From positions 1 to 29,506 of the forward strand of contig JAFGOB010000030.1 in the NCBI GenBank assembly GCA_016926695.1: DNA of 29,506 bases. The letters run 5' to 3'. The notes under the pieces are model-generated. The model was not told the origin of the DNA. It did not search any database and was given only the letters and a program-made list of their open reading frames with translations. Below, piece by piece: positions 15,940 to 23,119 of the stretch; position 1 is the first letter of the stretch; each line of letters begins with the position of its first letter. The translations under genes and the position numbers were made by a program. The stretch is from Dehalococcoidales bacterium. GTDB lineage: Bacteria; Chloroflexota; Dehalococcoidia; Dehalococcoidales; UBA3254.

Positions 15940-16809
15940 CTATCTCCGGGACTGCCGGATGACATCCAGCCAGCTCCGGAAACCGCAATCCGCCCCCGCT
16001 GCCTCAGCCGGCGTCCTGCCGGACAGCGCTTCAGGGGGAGTGAAGTAGTTATAGTGAACATGCCATCCGTTCAATATGCATAAAGTAGTCTTTTCCTTTT
16101 TCAGTCCCGATATAATCCTGGACCTGTTCCATGAAGCAGACTGCCAGTACAGGACTGTTTTCTCAATCCCACGGCTGTTAAAGGGGAATATATGCACATT
16201 TTTAGCCCTGAGGCCCAGCGCCAGGCTGATTCCGTGGGTATAACCTTTCCAGCCGTCCGTGAGGATAGAAGAGGGAATCATGCCGACCCTATCCTCTCCT
16301 TTTTCTATCAGTCCCTTCACATCATACTGGCTGATGTTCTGGGTTAATCCGGTAGCTATCAGGAAACCGCTGGAGACATCCACCAAATCAAGAAAGGTGA
16401 GAGTGATATCCTTGATATCATTATGCGCGGGCGATTCGGAAATCAACCAGGTACCGCCGGCCTTTATGGGAATATTTCCCGCCCACGCATATGCCAATCG
16501 ACCGAAATGTGTAATCCAGTTATATACAGAGGTATTAGAGACAAAAAGGCCGTATTTACTGAACAGCATACCGGGAATGTGCTTAAGCTGTATCCCGGAG
16601 AAATACATGTCGATAGCCGCGGCCACCTGTTCCGCCGGGGTTTTCATCTCAGGAATAGCATTATTGTCGGCGAATTTCCTGTGGCAGTCTTTACACCACC
16701 AGCGCTGTATTCCATGATAACGGCCGAACTTGACCAGGCGCGTAGACCCGCACAGTTTACAGCGCAATCCTGAAGAATCTTCTTTTATTTTCATCTTTGC
16801 TATCTGCAT
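15940..16809 (-). CDS. IS6-like DDE transposase-derived protein with zinc ribbon
   Basis: The product (289 residues from ATG 16809) begins with a zinc ribbon, C17-x2-C20 and C39-x2-C42 (RWWCKDCHRKF), then a helix-turn-helix-like region and an RNase H-like core. ILTDGWKGY supplies the second acidic residue (Asp185), RGIEK the third (Glu216), and the end VHYNYFTPPEALSGRTPAEA is typical of IS6/DDE-domain transposases. At the first catalytic position, where the family has D-E-T, this copy reads S124-E-S, so the first aspartate appears lost. No terminal inverted repeats were found around it. The frame opens directly after the stop of the ABC permease (TAA then ATG at 16866), but that ATG has no ribosome site. 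A GGAGG site precedes a 12-codon frame that ends at the ATG at 16809. It may be a domesticated or dead transposase. Confidence 0.7.
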   Translation of the reverse strand: MQIAKMKIKEDSSGLRCKLCGSTRLVKFGRYHGIQRWWCKDCHRKFADNNAIPEMKTPAEQVAAAIDMYFSGIQLKHIPGMLFSKYGLFVSNTSVYNWITHFGRLAYAWAGNIPIKAGGTWLISESPAHNDIKDITLTFLDLVDVSSGFLIATGLTQNISQYDVKGLIEKGEDRVGMIPSSILTDGWKGYTHGISLALGLRAKNVHIFPFNSRGIEKTVLYWQSASWNRSRIISGLKKEKTTLCILNGWHVHYNYFTPPEALSGRTPAEAAGADCGFRSWLDVIRQSRR

Positions 16810-16866
16810 TTCGCCTGATATCCGCTCCCCAACATCATTACAACCTCCGGGATACCATATAGACAT

Positions 16867-18105
16867 TTATTCCGATCTCAGGGCCTGTATCGGGTCCAGT
16901 TTGGATGCCTGCCAGGCCGGATAAAAACCAAAGAAGAGTCCTATACCCACCGAGACTGCTACAGCCAGGATAACGATATCCGATGTTACCGCTGTCTGAG
17001 TCCAGCCCAGGTAGTTGACCAGCGCGGAACCTCCCCAGCCTATAATCACACCGATTATTCCGCCTGCAAAGGTCAACAAGGCGGAATCCACCAGGAACTG
17101 GCCCCAGATATCTCTTTCTCTAGCTCCCAGGGCTTTACGAACTCCGATTTCCCTGCGTCTCTCCATTACCGAGACCAGCATGATATTCATTACCCCGATG
17201 CCGCCTACCAGCAGTGATATGCCGGCTATGGCGCCCAGCAGAAGCGTCATACTCTGGGTAGCCTCGGTAATAGTGCTGATGAGGTCGTCCATGGATGTCA
17301 CCGTAAAATCGTTGTCTTCATCAAAGCCGATGTTATGGCGGTCCTGAAGCAGGAAGGTAACATCCTCTTTGACCTGCTCTATGGCATCCTTATCCGTTAC
17401 CTGTAAAGTAATGGAACTGACGGAATGCTCTCCGGTAGTAGTCAGTGACTTGGACATTATTCCCTGCAACGTGCTCAGTGGAATCAATATCGTTTGATCG
17501 GTAGAGCTGGACATGGACTCGCCCTTGCTTGCCAGCAAGCCGACCACTGTAAAGACGGTATTGCTCATCCTCAGCTTCTCGCCCACAATATCGCCGCCGT
17601 CCGGGAACAGGGTTTCCGCCACGGTAGTTCCAAGCAAGGCTACTTTTCGCTTGCGGTCATACTGGTCCTGAGTGAAAAATTCACCATCGGATACCTCCAG
17701 ATTGTAGACCTCCTGGTAATCGACGGTCACACCGGTCACCCTGACCATCATATTTTCACCGCCGGCGATAACCTGCGTGCCGGACTGAGAATAGGGAGCT
17801 ACGGCTGCCACGTTGTCGACCTCTTCCATAATAGCTTCCGCATCTTCGAATGTCAGTGTACTGGCAGAGCCGAATCCCGAGCGCACACCCCCGGAGGAGG
17901 TCGTTCCCGGCGAAACATAGATGGTGTTGGTCCCCAGGCTGGAGATCCTGCTCACAATCTGAGCCGTCGTGCCCTTACCTACGGACATAAGAATAATAAC
18001 CGCGGCAACGCCGATAACCACACCCAGAATAGTCAAAAAACTCCTGAGTTTATGCGTGGCGACAGAGACCCAGGCTACTTTTACAGGATCAAAAAAATTT
18101 CTCAT
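16867..18105 (-). CDS. MacB-like ABC transporter permease (set 1)
   Basis: The 412-residue protein has the MacB/FtsX layout: an N-terminal membrane segment (LRSFLTILGVVIGVAAVIIL, residues ~17-36), a large extracytoplasmic MacB-type domain of about 220 residues, then three membrane segments at the C-terminal end with the conserved GIGVMNIMLVSVMERRREIG before the coupling helix. Such permeases do not move substrates through the membrane but drive periplasmic or cell-wall-side extrusion with an adaptor. The start chosen overlaps the ATPase stop as ATGA (18105-18102); a longer frame starting at 18159 would overlap the ATPase by 58 bases and add non-family residues. It is third in adaptor-ATPase-permease order. 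It is closely similar to the permease at 25047-26279. Confidence 0.92.
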   Translation of the reverse strand: MRNFFDPVKVAWVSVATHKLRSFLTILGVVIGVAAVIILMSVGKGTTAQIVSRISSLGTNTIYVSPGTTSSGGVRSGFGSASTLTFEDAEAIMEEVDNVAAVAPYSQSGTQVIAGGENMMVRVTGVTVDYQEVYNLEVSDGEFFTQDQYDRKRKVALLGTTVAETLFPDGGDIVGEKLRMSNTVFTVVGLLASKGESMSSSTDQTILIPLSTLQGIMSKSLTTTGEHSVSSITLQVTDKDAIEQVKEDVTFLLQDRHNIGFDEDNDFTVTSMDDLISTITEATQSMTLLLGAIAGISLLVGGIGVMNIMLVSVMERRREIGVRKALGARERDIWGQFLVDSALLTFAGGIIGVIIGWGGSALVNYLGWTQTAVTSDIVILAVAVSVGIGLFFGFYPAWQASKLDPIQALRSE

Positions 18106-18770
18106 ACTTTTTCCTCGCTTACAATCTGCCCGTCCTGGATATGAACAATGCGCTGGCAATGTCCGGCGGTGTTAGGATCGTGAGTAATCATAACCAGGGT
18201 TATATTCTGTTCGGCATGCAATGTACTCAGGATTCCCATCATCTCCTTGCTTGACCTGCTATCCAGGTTGCCGGTCGGTTCATCAGCCAGGATAATGGGA
18301 GGGTTCTTGGCCAGGGCACGGGCCACCGCCACCCTTTGCTGCTCTCCACCGGATAGCTCAGACGGGCGATGGTTCATACGGTCGGACAGCCCTACCTTGC
18401 TCAAAGCCTCTTTCGCTGCCCGCACGTCTACCTTGTCCGCATATTTTTGACCAAGCTCGACATTCCCTAAAGCGGACAGGTAAGGTAAAAGATTGAAACT
18501 CTGAAAGATAAATCCGATCTTCTGACCTCTCACTTTTGACAGCTCCCCGCTGTTTAGATGGCTGACCTCTCTCCCGTCCAGCACATAGCTCCCGGATGTA
18601 GGCCTGTCCAGCAGTCCTATCATGTTGAGCAGGGTGCTCTTACCGGAACCGGACGGTCCCATAATGGCTACCATTTCGCCCTTTTCAACATTGAGATCGA
18701 CGCCCTGCAATACCTTTAGTTCCCTCTTTCCCATGGGATATGACTTTACTATTTTGTCTAATTTAATCAT
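18102..18770 (-). CDS. MacB/LolD-like ABC transporter ATPase (set 1)
   Basis: The 222-residue ATPase has every motif intact: Walker A GPSGSGKS (38-45), Q-loop Gln90, signature LSGGEQQR (139-146), Walker [12 protein letters not shown] with Asp163 and Glu164, and the switch His197. The sequence around the Q-loop ([20 protein letters not shown]) is typical of the MacB/LolD/FtsE branch, which couples ATP hydrolysis to FtsX-type permeases. It overlaps the permease by four bases and starts 26 bases after the adaptor gene, so the three are one transcription unit. It is nearly the same length and sequence as the ATPase at 26276-26944, so the two sets arose by duplication. Confidence 0.95.
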   Translation of the reverse strand: MIKLDKIVKSYPMGKRELKVLQGVDLNVEKGEMVAIMGPSGSGKSTLLNMIGLLDRPTSGSYVLDGREVSHLNSGELSKVRGQKIGFIFQSFNLLPYLSALGNVELGQKYADKVDVRAAKEALSKVGLSDRMNHRPSELSGGEQQRVAVARALAKNPPIILADEPTGNLDSRSSKEMMGILSTLHAEQNITLVMITHDPNTAGHCQRIVHIQDGQIVSEEKV

Positions 18771-18796
18771 TTCTTCAGAATCCTCCAGGCTATCGA

Positions 18797-20473
18797 CTAA
18801 AATCCACCCGGCGGAGGTACTCCTCCGCCTCCCATCATACCCATACCCACACCTCCGCTGCTGCTGGAGGAAGAAGTGGATGAGGAGCCGGTGGTATAGC
18901 TGACAACTTCTCCCTCGCTCAGGCCGGACTGTATTTCGGTATCCGAGCCATCCGTCATACCGACCGTTACTTCACGGATCTCAGTTTCAGTCCCGTTGAC
19001 CACCTGGACAAAGCTCCTGGGTCCCTGGGTGGTAATCGCCCTTGAAGGCACATAAAGGACGTCGATGGCCTGTTCGTCAATAATCTCAACCGTGGCGGAC
19101 AGTCCTTCTTTCAGCGTTACAGCGGTTGTTGTGGAAGTCTCAGCCGGACCGGCAGCCGTGCCGCTGGAGGAATCGCCTGCGGCAGGGGGAATTCCCTGCG
19201 GCATATCCGGGGGCATAGCCCCGGAAGGCGGCTGCATCATGGAAAATTCATCGGTGCTTACCGGCTCCAGCGACGTCAATGCGACCGTAACGTTAAAGTT
19301 GACCACACCGGAGGATACCGTGGCCGTAGGTGAAATAAAGGTAATTTCAGCCGGATATGTTACGTCCGATAATGCATCCAGTGAAACCTGGGCTTCACCC
19401 CCCAGCTCTACCATGGAAATATCATATTCAGTGACCAGAATTTCAGCCTCAAACTGCTCAGGATCGGAGATTATGGCGGCTACCGTCCCTTTATAGACCT
19501 CATCACCGCCACTGACCTTGACATTGGTAATAAACCCGTCAAAAGGAGCCTTTATAATAGGGCTCAGATTTTCAGTGTCTTCCAGGTCGGACTGGGCATC
19601 CGAGACCTCCAGTTCGGCATCCGCCAGGTCAAGCTTGGCCTCGCTTACCGCAGTATCAGCATCTTCCTGGTCCAGTTGAGCATCGAGCACAGCCGTTTTA
19701 GCGTCCTCTACGGCTATCTCCGCATCTTCAATGGCCTTTTTAGCCTTCTCAATATTGAACTGATATTGTTCTATTTGCAGCGCCACATCGGAGGAGACCG
19801 TAGTATCGGCGCCCTTCTTGATTCTCTCCAGCCTTGCCAGTGCGGTATCGTATTCTTCCTGCAAATCAGCTATGTACTCCGAGTCGATAGAGTCATCCCC
19901 GGCTCTACGCATAGCCAGAGCCAGATTTATTGAATCCTCGGCGGCGTCAACGATATCCTTTGCCGCTTTAACATCCTCGAGTTCGCCTAAATTATATTCA
20001 GCAACCTTTAAATCCAGCTCGGCCGACTCAACAGACATTACTTTTGATGAAACCGCGCGCTGGGCTGTGGTCACAGCTTCCTTGGCACTATTAAGGTTAC
20101 GCTCGGCTTTGGTTACAGCCTCCTGGGCAGAGGTCAGGCTGCGCTGCGCCCTGGTCAGAGCCTTGGTGAGAGTTTTAATATCGTCTTCCCAGTCAGAGGT
20201 ATTCAGCCTGGCGATTTCATCGCCCTTCGCGACCGTATCGCCCTCGCTGACCAGGACCTCTTCCACGTAACCGGCCATCTCGAAAGCCAGCTCCTCGGTC
20301 TTGGAATAGGCCAGGTTGCCCGTACCAGTAATGGAAACCGTGAGGTCACCCCGCTCCACTGTTGCGGTCCTGGTTGTGGCAGTGGTAGTCTCTTCGGAAC
20401 CGGAACAACTCACGGATAATAAGACCAGTGCTCCAATCATAAAAACGGCTGCCAATATTTTTAACTTTTTCAT
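18797..20473 (-). CDS. MacA/HlyD-like efflux adaptor lipoprotein (set 1)
   Basis: The 558-residue product begins with a lipoprotein signal (ALVLLSVSC, Cys23), so it is tethered to the outer face of the cytoplasmic membrane. It then has one half of a biotinyl-lipoyl domain (VERGDLTVSITGTGNLAYS, and on to VSEGDTVAKGDEIARL), a coiled-coil hairpin of about 200 residues rich in Ala, Glu, Asp and Lys, the second lipoyl half (IIKAPFDGFITNVKVSGG), a beta-barrel and a membrane-proximal domain. An insert rich in Pro, Met and Gly (around residues 430-455) and a Ser/Gly/Met-rich tail ending VPPPGGF are unusual. A longer frame from 20518 would add 15 residues before the signal peptide and lacks a ribosome site. 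The adaptor links the MacB-like permease to its substrate. Confidence 0.9.
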   Translation of the reverse strand: MKKLKILAAVFMIGALVLLSVSCSGSEETTTATTRTATVERGDLTVSITGTGNLAYSKTEELAFEMAGYVEEVLVSEGDTVAKGDEIARLNTSDWEDDIKTLTKALTRAQRSLTSAQEAVTKAERNLNSAKEAVTTAQRAVSSKVMSVESAELDLKVAEYNLGELEDVKAAKDIVDAAEDSINLALAMRRAGDDSIDSEYIADLQEEYDTALARLERIKKGADTTVSSDVALQIEQYQFNIEKAKKAIEDAEIAVEDAKTAVLDAQLDQEDADTAVSEAKLDLADAELEVSDAQSDLEDTENLSPIIKAPFDGFITNVKVSGGDEVYKGTVAAIISDPEQFEAEILVTEYDISMVELGGEAQVSLDALSDVTYPAEITFISPTATVSSGVVNFNVTVALTSLEPVSTDEFSMMQPPSGAMPPDMPQGIPPAAGDSSSGTAAGPAETSTTTAVTLKEGLSATVEIIDEQAIDVLYVPSRAITTQGPRSFVQVVNGTETEIREVTVGMTDGSDTEIQSGLSEGEVVSYTTGSSSTSSSSSSGGVGMGMMGGGGVPPPGGF

Positions 20474-20509
20474 TTCTTTATACCTTAACCTCTTCAACTT
20501 ATATCTGCT

Positions 20510-20522
20510 GATAGCCACTATC
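20510..20522. promoter_or_regulatory. Inverted repeat GATAG-N3-CTATC before adaptor 1
   Basis: A perfect 5+5 inverted repeat lies 37-49 bases before the adaptor start codon. Related CTATC/GATAG pairs lie at similar distances before the other two adaptors (24893-24909 and 28772-28783). Confidence 0.35.
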
Positions 20523-20674
20523 CTGGTGGTGAATATACTGTTTAATAGCTGACTGTCCGGGGGCTAACCTCCGGCAGGCGGCGTACCTGAGGCAGGTCCT
20601 CCTCCGGCCACTTCCTGTTATTCATCCTCGTTATACTGCCAGTCATCCTGTTTTTCTCCTCTAATTCCAGCTTA

Positions 20675-20697
20675 TTATGCCTGCCGATCAGGCATAA
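20675..20697. repeat. Perfect 9-bp hairpin TTATGCCTG-N5-CAGGCATAA
   Basis: It lies just downstream of the small gene at 20743-20907 and upstream of the adaptor 1 operon. There is no T-run, so it may be an operator or a processing site rather than a terminator. The rest of the gap 20523-20742 holds a possible 34-codon minus-strand frame (20542-20646, with GAGGAG upstream) and a Gly/Pro-rich scrap discussed in the findings. Confidence 0.5.
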
Positions 20698-20742
20698 GTG
20701 TTTAAAGTCATCAACCAAAACAGGTTGTTATTATTATCATCA

Positions 20743-20907
20743 TTAGCGAAAATTACTTTTGTCATGGAGATACCCGTATGCTTCTTTGATTATACCGGGC
20801 ATCTCCCTCCTCAGACTGCGTTTTGCTTCATCCACAGACCGGTATGACCTGCCGTTATAACAGCAAAAACATGCCTGCCCGGTATACTCATCATATCGCT
20901 CTTCCAT
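20743..20907 (-). CDS. Small hypothetical protein with CFCC motif
   Basis: The 54-residue frame starts at an ATG preceded by GGGGAGGAG at good spacing. It begins MEERYDEYTGQACFCCYNG and continues with charged helical sequence (SVDEAKRSLRREMPGIIKEA) to HDKSNFR. The C-x-C-C cluster could bind a metal or be redox-active, but two or three cysteines alone are not a known motif. No family was recognised. It lies alone between the kinase gene (divergent) and the adaptor 1 operon (same strand, about 270 bases on). The strong ribosome site and protein-like composition argue that it is real. Confidence 0.5.
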   Translation of the reverse strand: MEERYDEYTGQACFCCYNGRSYRSVDEAKRSLRREMPGIIKEAYGYLHDKSNFR

Positions 20908-21106
20908 GTCTTACTCCTCCCCGGTATCTTTGATACCTTCCAGTTTCGTTATTCTATCGATAAATTATTAAACTATTATGAATTTGTCGGCCTGTTTTCC
21001 TCTATTGCATCACTCATAAAACCAGTTTAAGGTTAAACCAGCTCCTCCGACAGTGTCCGCAATCACCGGAAACCTGTTCTTGCCATGAATAAGCAAAGCA
21101 GTTAAA

Positions 21107-21158
21107 ATGACACTTGTCATAGACACTTATGTAAATACATGACTGGTGTGACATGACA
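21107..21158. promoter_or_regulatory. Cluster of TGACA/TGTCA half-sites before the kinase gene
   Basis: ATGACA-CT-TGTCAT (21107-21120) and ATGTA-AA-TACAT (21129-21140) are perfect inverted repeats, and TGACATGACA (21149-21158) is a tandem half-site that overlaps the -35 box of the kinase promoter. Spacing and symmetry fit binding of a dimeric regulator, possibly the NarL-type regulator encoded next to it. The upstream stretch 20908-21106 shows nothing else. Confidence 0.5.
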
Positions 21159-21181
21159 GGAAAATCACCCGTACCTACAAT
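21153..21181 (+). promoter_or_regulatory. Promoter of the histidine kinase gene, placed for a leaderless transcript
   Basis: ATGACA (five of six to consensus), a 17-base spacer and TACAAT. Six bases separate the -10 box from the ATG at 21188, the same geometry as before ribonuclease D. Confidence 0.5.
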
Positions 21182-21187
21182 AATGGT

Positions 21188-22417
21188 ATGAAGCAAACCA
21201 GAGGACTCTTAGATGCGGTATACCTGGTCCGTTTCGCATCATTGCTATGGATCGTGTACCTTTTGGCACTATTTATCATCAACCAGTCGCTGGGGCCGCC
21301 AATGCGGACTGCCCCTCTTTACTACATACTGTATGCCTGTATCGCTCTGGTCTGCCTGGGCCTGGCCTGCTGGACCTGGATACAGGAAAGATTAAAAAAG
21401 ATATTCATCCCCCTTATCATCTTCATCACCACCGTCACGCCGCTGATTGTCAACTGGCTGGTAGTCAGCCTGTTTCCGCTGGTACCGCCTTCAGCTCCGG
21501 ATGACTCTTACCTGCGCCCGTTTCCCTTCCTTTTCATGGGTCTCCTGCTGGTAGCCTGGCGTTACAGGTGGCAATATATTATCCTGGTAATACTGGTAAT
21601 CTCAGGCTTAAACCTGGGAGTGACCTGGTCGTTTGCAGCTCCGAGGGGATTTCCATTTCAGGGAGGACTGATCTCTGTCCTGATGCAGACCGTGATATTT
21701 CTGGCCGTGGGATTTTCCATCAGCTACCTGATGAACCGGCTGAGAAGGCAGCAGCACTCACTGGAAGAGGCCAACCTGCGTTTGACTCATTATGCCAGCA
21801 CCCTGGAGCATCTTACTGTCAGCCAGGAGCGCAACAGGCTGGCCAGGGAGCTGCATGATACGCTGGCCCATACACTGAGCGGGCTTTCCGTCCAACTGGA
21901 GGCCGCCAAGGCATACTGGGACCTCGACCAGAACGCAGCTCGCGAGGTACTTGAAAAATCATCGGCCGCAGCCCATGCCGGTCTGGAAGAGACACGCAGG
22001 GCGCTGAAGGCCCTGCGCGCCAGCCCACTGGAAGATATGGGGCTGGCGCTGGCTGTCAGTACCATGGCGACCGATTCCGCCGCCAGGGCCAACCTGTCGA
22101 TCAATCTGCAAATCATGGACAGGCTGCCGGCCCTGTCGCCGGATATTGAACAGGCCGTTTACCGTATCGCACAGGAGGCGGTTTCCAATATCATCAATCA
22201 TTCACAGGCCAGAAATTTCAGCCTCAAGCTGGAAAATACCAATGATAAAATATGCCTGGTGATACAGGATGACGGCATTGGTTTCGAAATAGAAAAGAAT
22301 AACCAGGCAGGTCATTACGGGATTACCGGCATGAAGGAAAGAGCCCACCTGATAGGGGGCGAACTGACTATCACCAGCAAACCCGGGGCCGGTACCCGAA
22401 TCGAGCTTATTATTTAG
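21188..22417 (+). CDS. NarL-type sensor histidine kinase
   Basis: The 409-residue protein has about six hydrophobic segments in the first 180 residues, with little sequence outside the membrane, so it may sense a signal in or at the membrane. A linker helix leads to the HisKA_3 dimerisation domain, with the phosphorylated His223 in RNRLARELHDTLAHTLSG, and then an ATPase domain with AVYRIAQEAVSNIINHSQA (N-box) and DDGIGF (G1), ending GAGTRIELII. This layout is that of NarX/DesK/LiaS-like kinases. It lacks a ribosome site, in line with a leaderless mRNA. The regulator gene follows 53 bases later. Its location between two efflux operons suggests that it controls them. Confidence 0.93.
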   Translation: MKQTRGLLDAVYLVRFASLLWIVYLLALFIINQSLGPPMRTAPLYYILYACIALVCLGLACWTWIQERLKKIFIPLIIFITTVTPLIVNWLVVSLFPLVPPSAPDDSYLRPFPFLFMGLLLVAWRYRWQYIILVILVISGLNLGVTWSFAAPRGFPFQGGLISVLMQTVIFLAVGFSISYLMNRLRRQQHSLEEANLRLTHYASTLEHLTVSQERNRLARELHDTLAHTLSGLSVQLEAAKAYWDLDQNAAREVLEKSSAAAHAGLEETRRALKALRASPLEDMGLALAVSTMATDSAARANLSINLQIMDRLPALSPDIEQAVYRIAQEAVSNIINHSQARNFSLKLENTNDKICLVIQDDGIGFEIEKNNQAGHYGITGMKERAHLIGGELTITSKPGAGTRIELII

Positions 22418-22470
22418 TTTTCATCCTCCTGATACTGAAAAGGTCTGGAGTATAAAAAGGAACAGTTGCT

Positions 22471-23109
22471 ATGAAAATAATTATTTGTGACGATCAAGCT
22501 ATTGTGCGGGACGGGCTTTCGATGATTTTAAAACTCGAGAAAGATATCCAGATCACAGGTGAGGGGGAAGACGGGGCCGAGGCGCTGGAACTGGTGGAAA
22601 AAGAAAAACCGGACCTGGTATTGATGGACCTGAAAATGCCCGTTATGAACGGCGTCGAGGCTACGCGCCGGATCAAAACGAAGTATCCGGAGATCAAGGT
22701 GCTGGTATTGACCACTTATGATGACGACCAGTGGGTATTCGACGCCATTCAGGCCGGAGCATCAGGGTACCTTCTGAAGGACACACCGCGTGAAAAGCTG
22801 GTGGAGGCCATCCGGGGTACAATAACAGGAAAAAGCTATGTCGATCCCTCTATAGCCCCGAAAGTACTTCAGCAGGTCACAAGCCACCAGACCCAGCCCG
22901 CTACCTTTATCACCAGTAAATTGACCGACCGGGAGATCGAGATACTGCGCCTGGTGGCTAAAGGACTGAGCAACACGGATATAGCCGAACACCTTTTTCT
23001 TTCGGAGGGAACGGTTAGAAATCACGTCAGCGCTATCCTCGCCAAGCTGGAGGTATCCGACCGTACCCAGGCGGCCGTCATCGCCATTCAGCACGGCCTG
23101 GGAAAGTAA
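22471..23109 (+). CDS. NarL/LuxR-family response regulator
   Basis: The 212-residue protein has a receiver domain with Asp7 and Asp8, the phospho-acceptor Asp53 (LVLMDLKMP), Thr81 and Lys103 (GYLLKD). A linker leads to a LuxR-type helix-turn-helix at about 148-208 (LTDREIEILRLVAKGLSN, then LSEGTVRNHVSAILAKL). All phosphorylation residues are present. AAGGA lies about 10 bases before the start. It is the partner of the upstream kinase. It ends only 10 bases from the 3' end of adaptor 2, which lies on the opposite strand. Likely targets are the flanking transporter operons and its own promoter. Confidence 0.95.
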   Translation: MKIIICDDQAIVRDGLSMILKLEKDIQITGEGEDGAEALELVEKEKPDLVLMDLKMPVMNGVEATRRIKTKYPEIKVLVLTTYDDDQWVFDAIQAGASGYLLKDTPREKLVEAIRGTITGKSYVDPSIAPKVLQQVTSHQTQPATFITSKLTDREIEILRLVAKGLSNTDIAEHLFLSEGTVRNHVSAILAKLEVSDRTQAAVIAIQHGLGK

Positions 23110-23119
23110 TAAAAAATAT

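Noticed and set aside
15900..16900. Terminal inverted repeats or target duplication around the transposase-like gene
   Set aside because: The flanks share only short CCGGGA words in no consistent arrangement, so no insertion sequence ends could be set.
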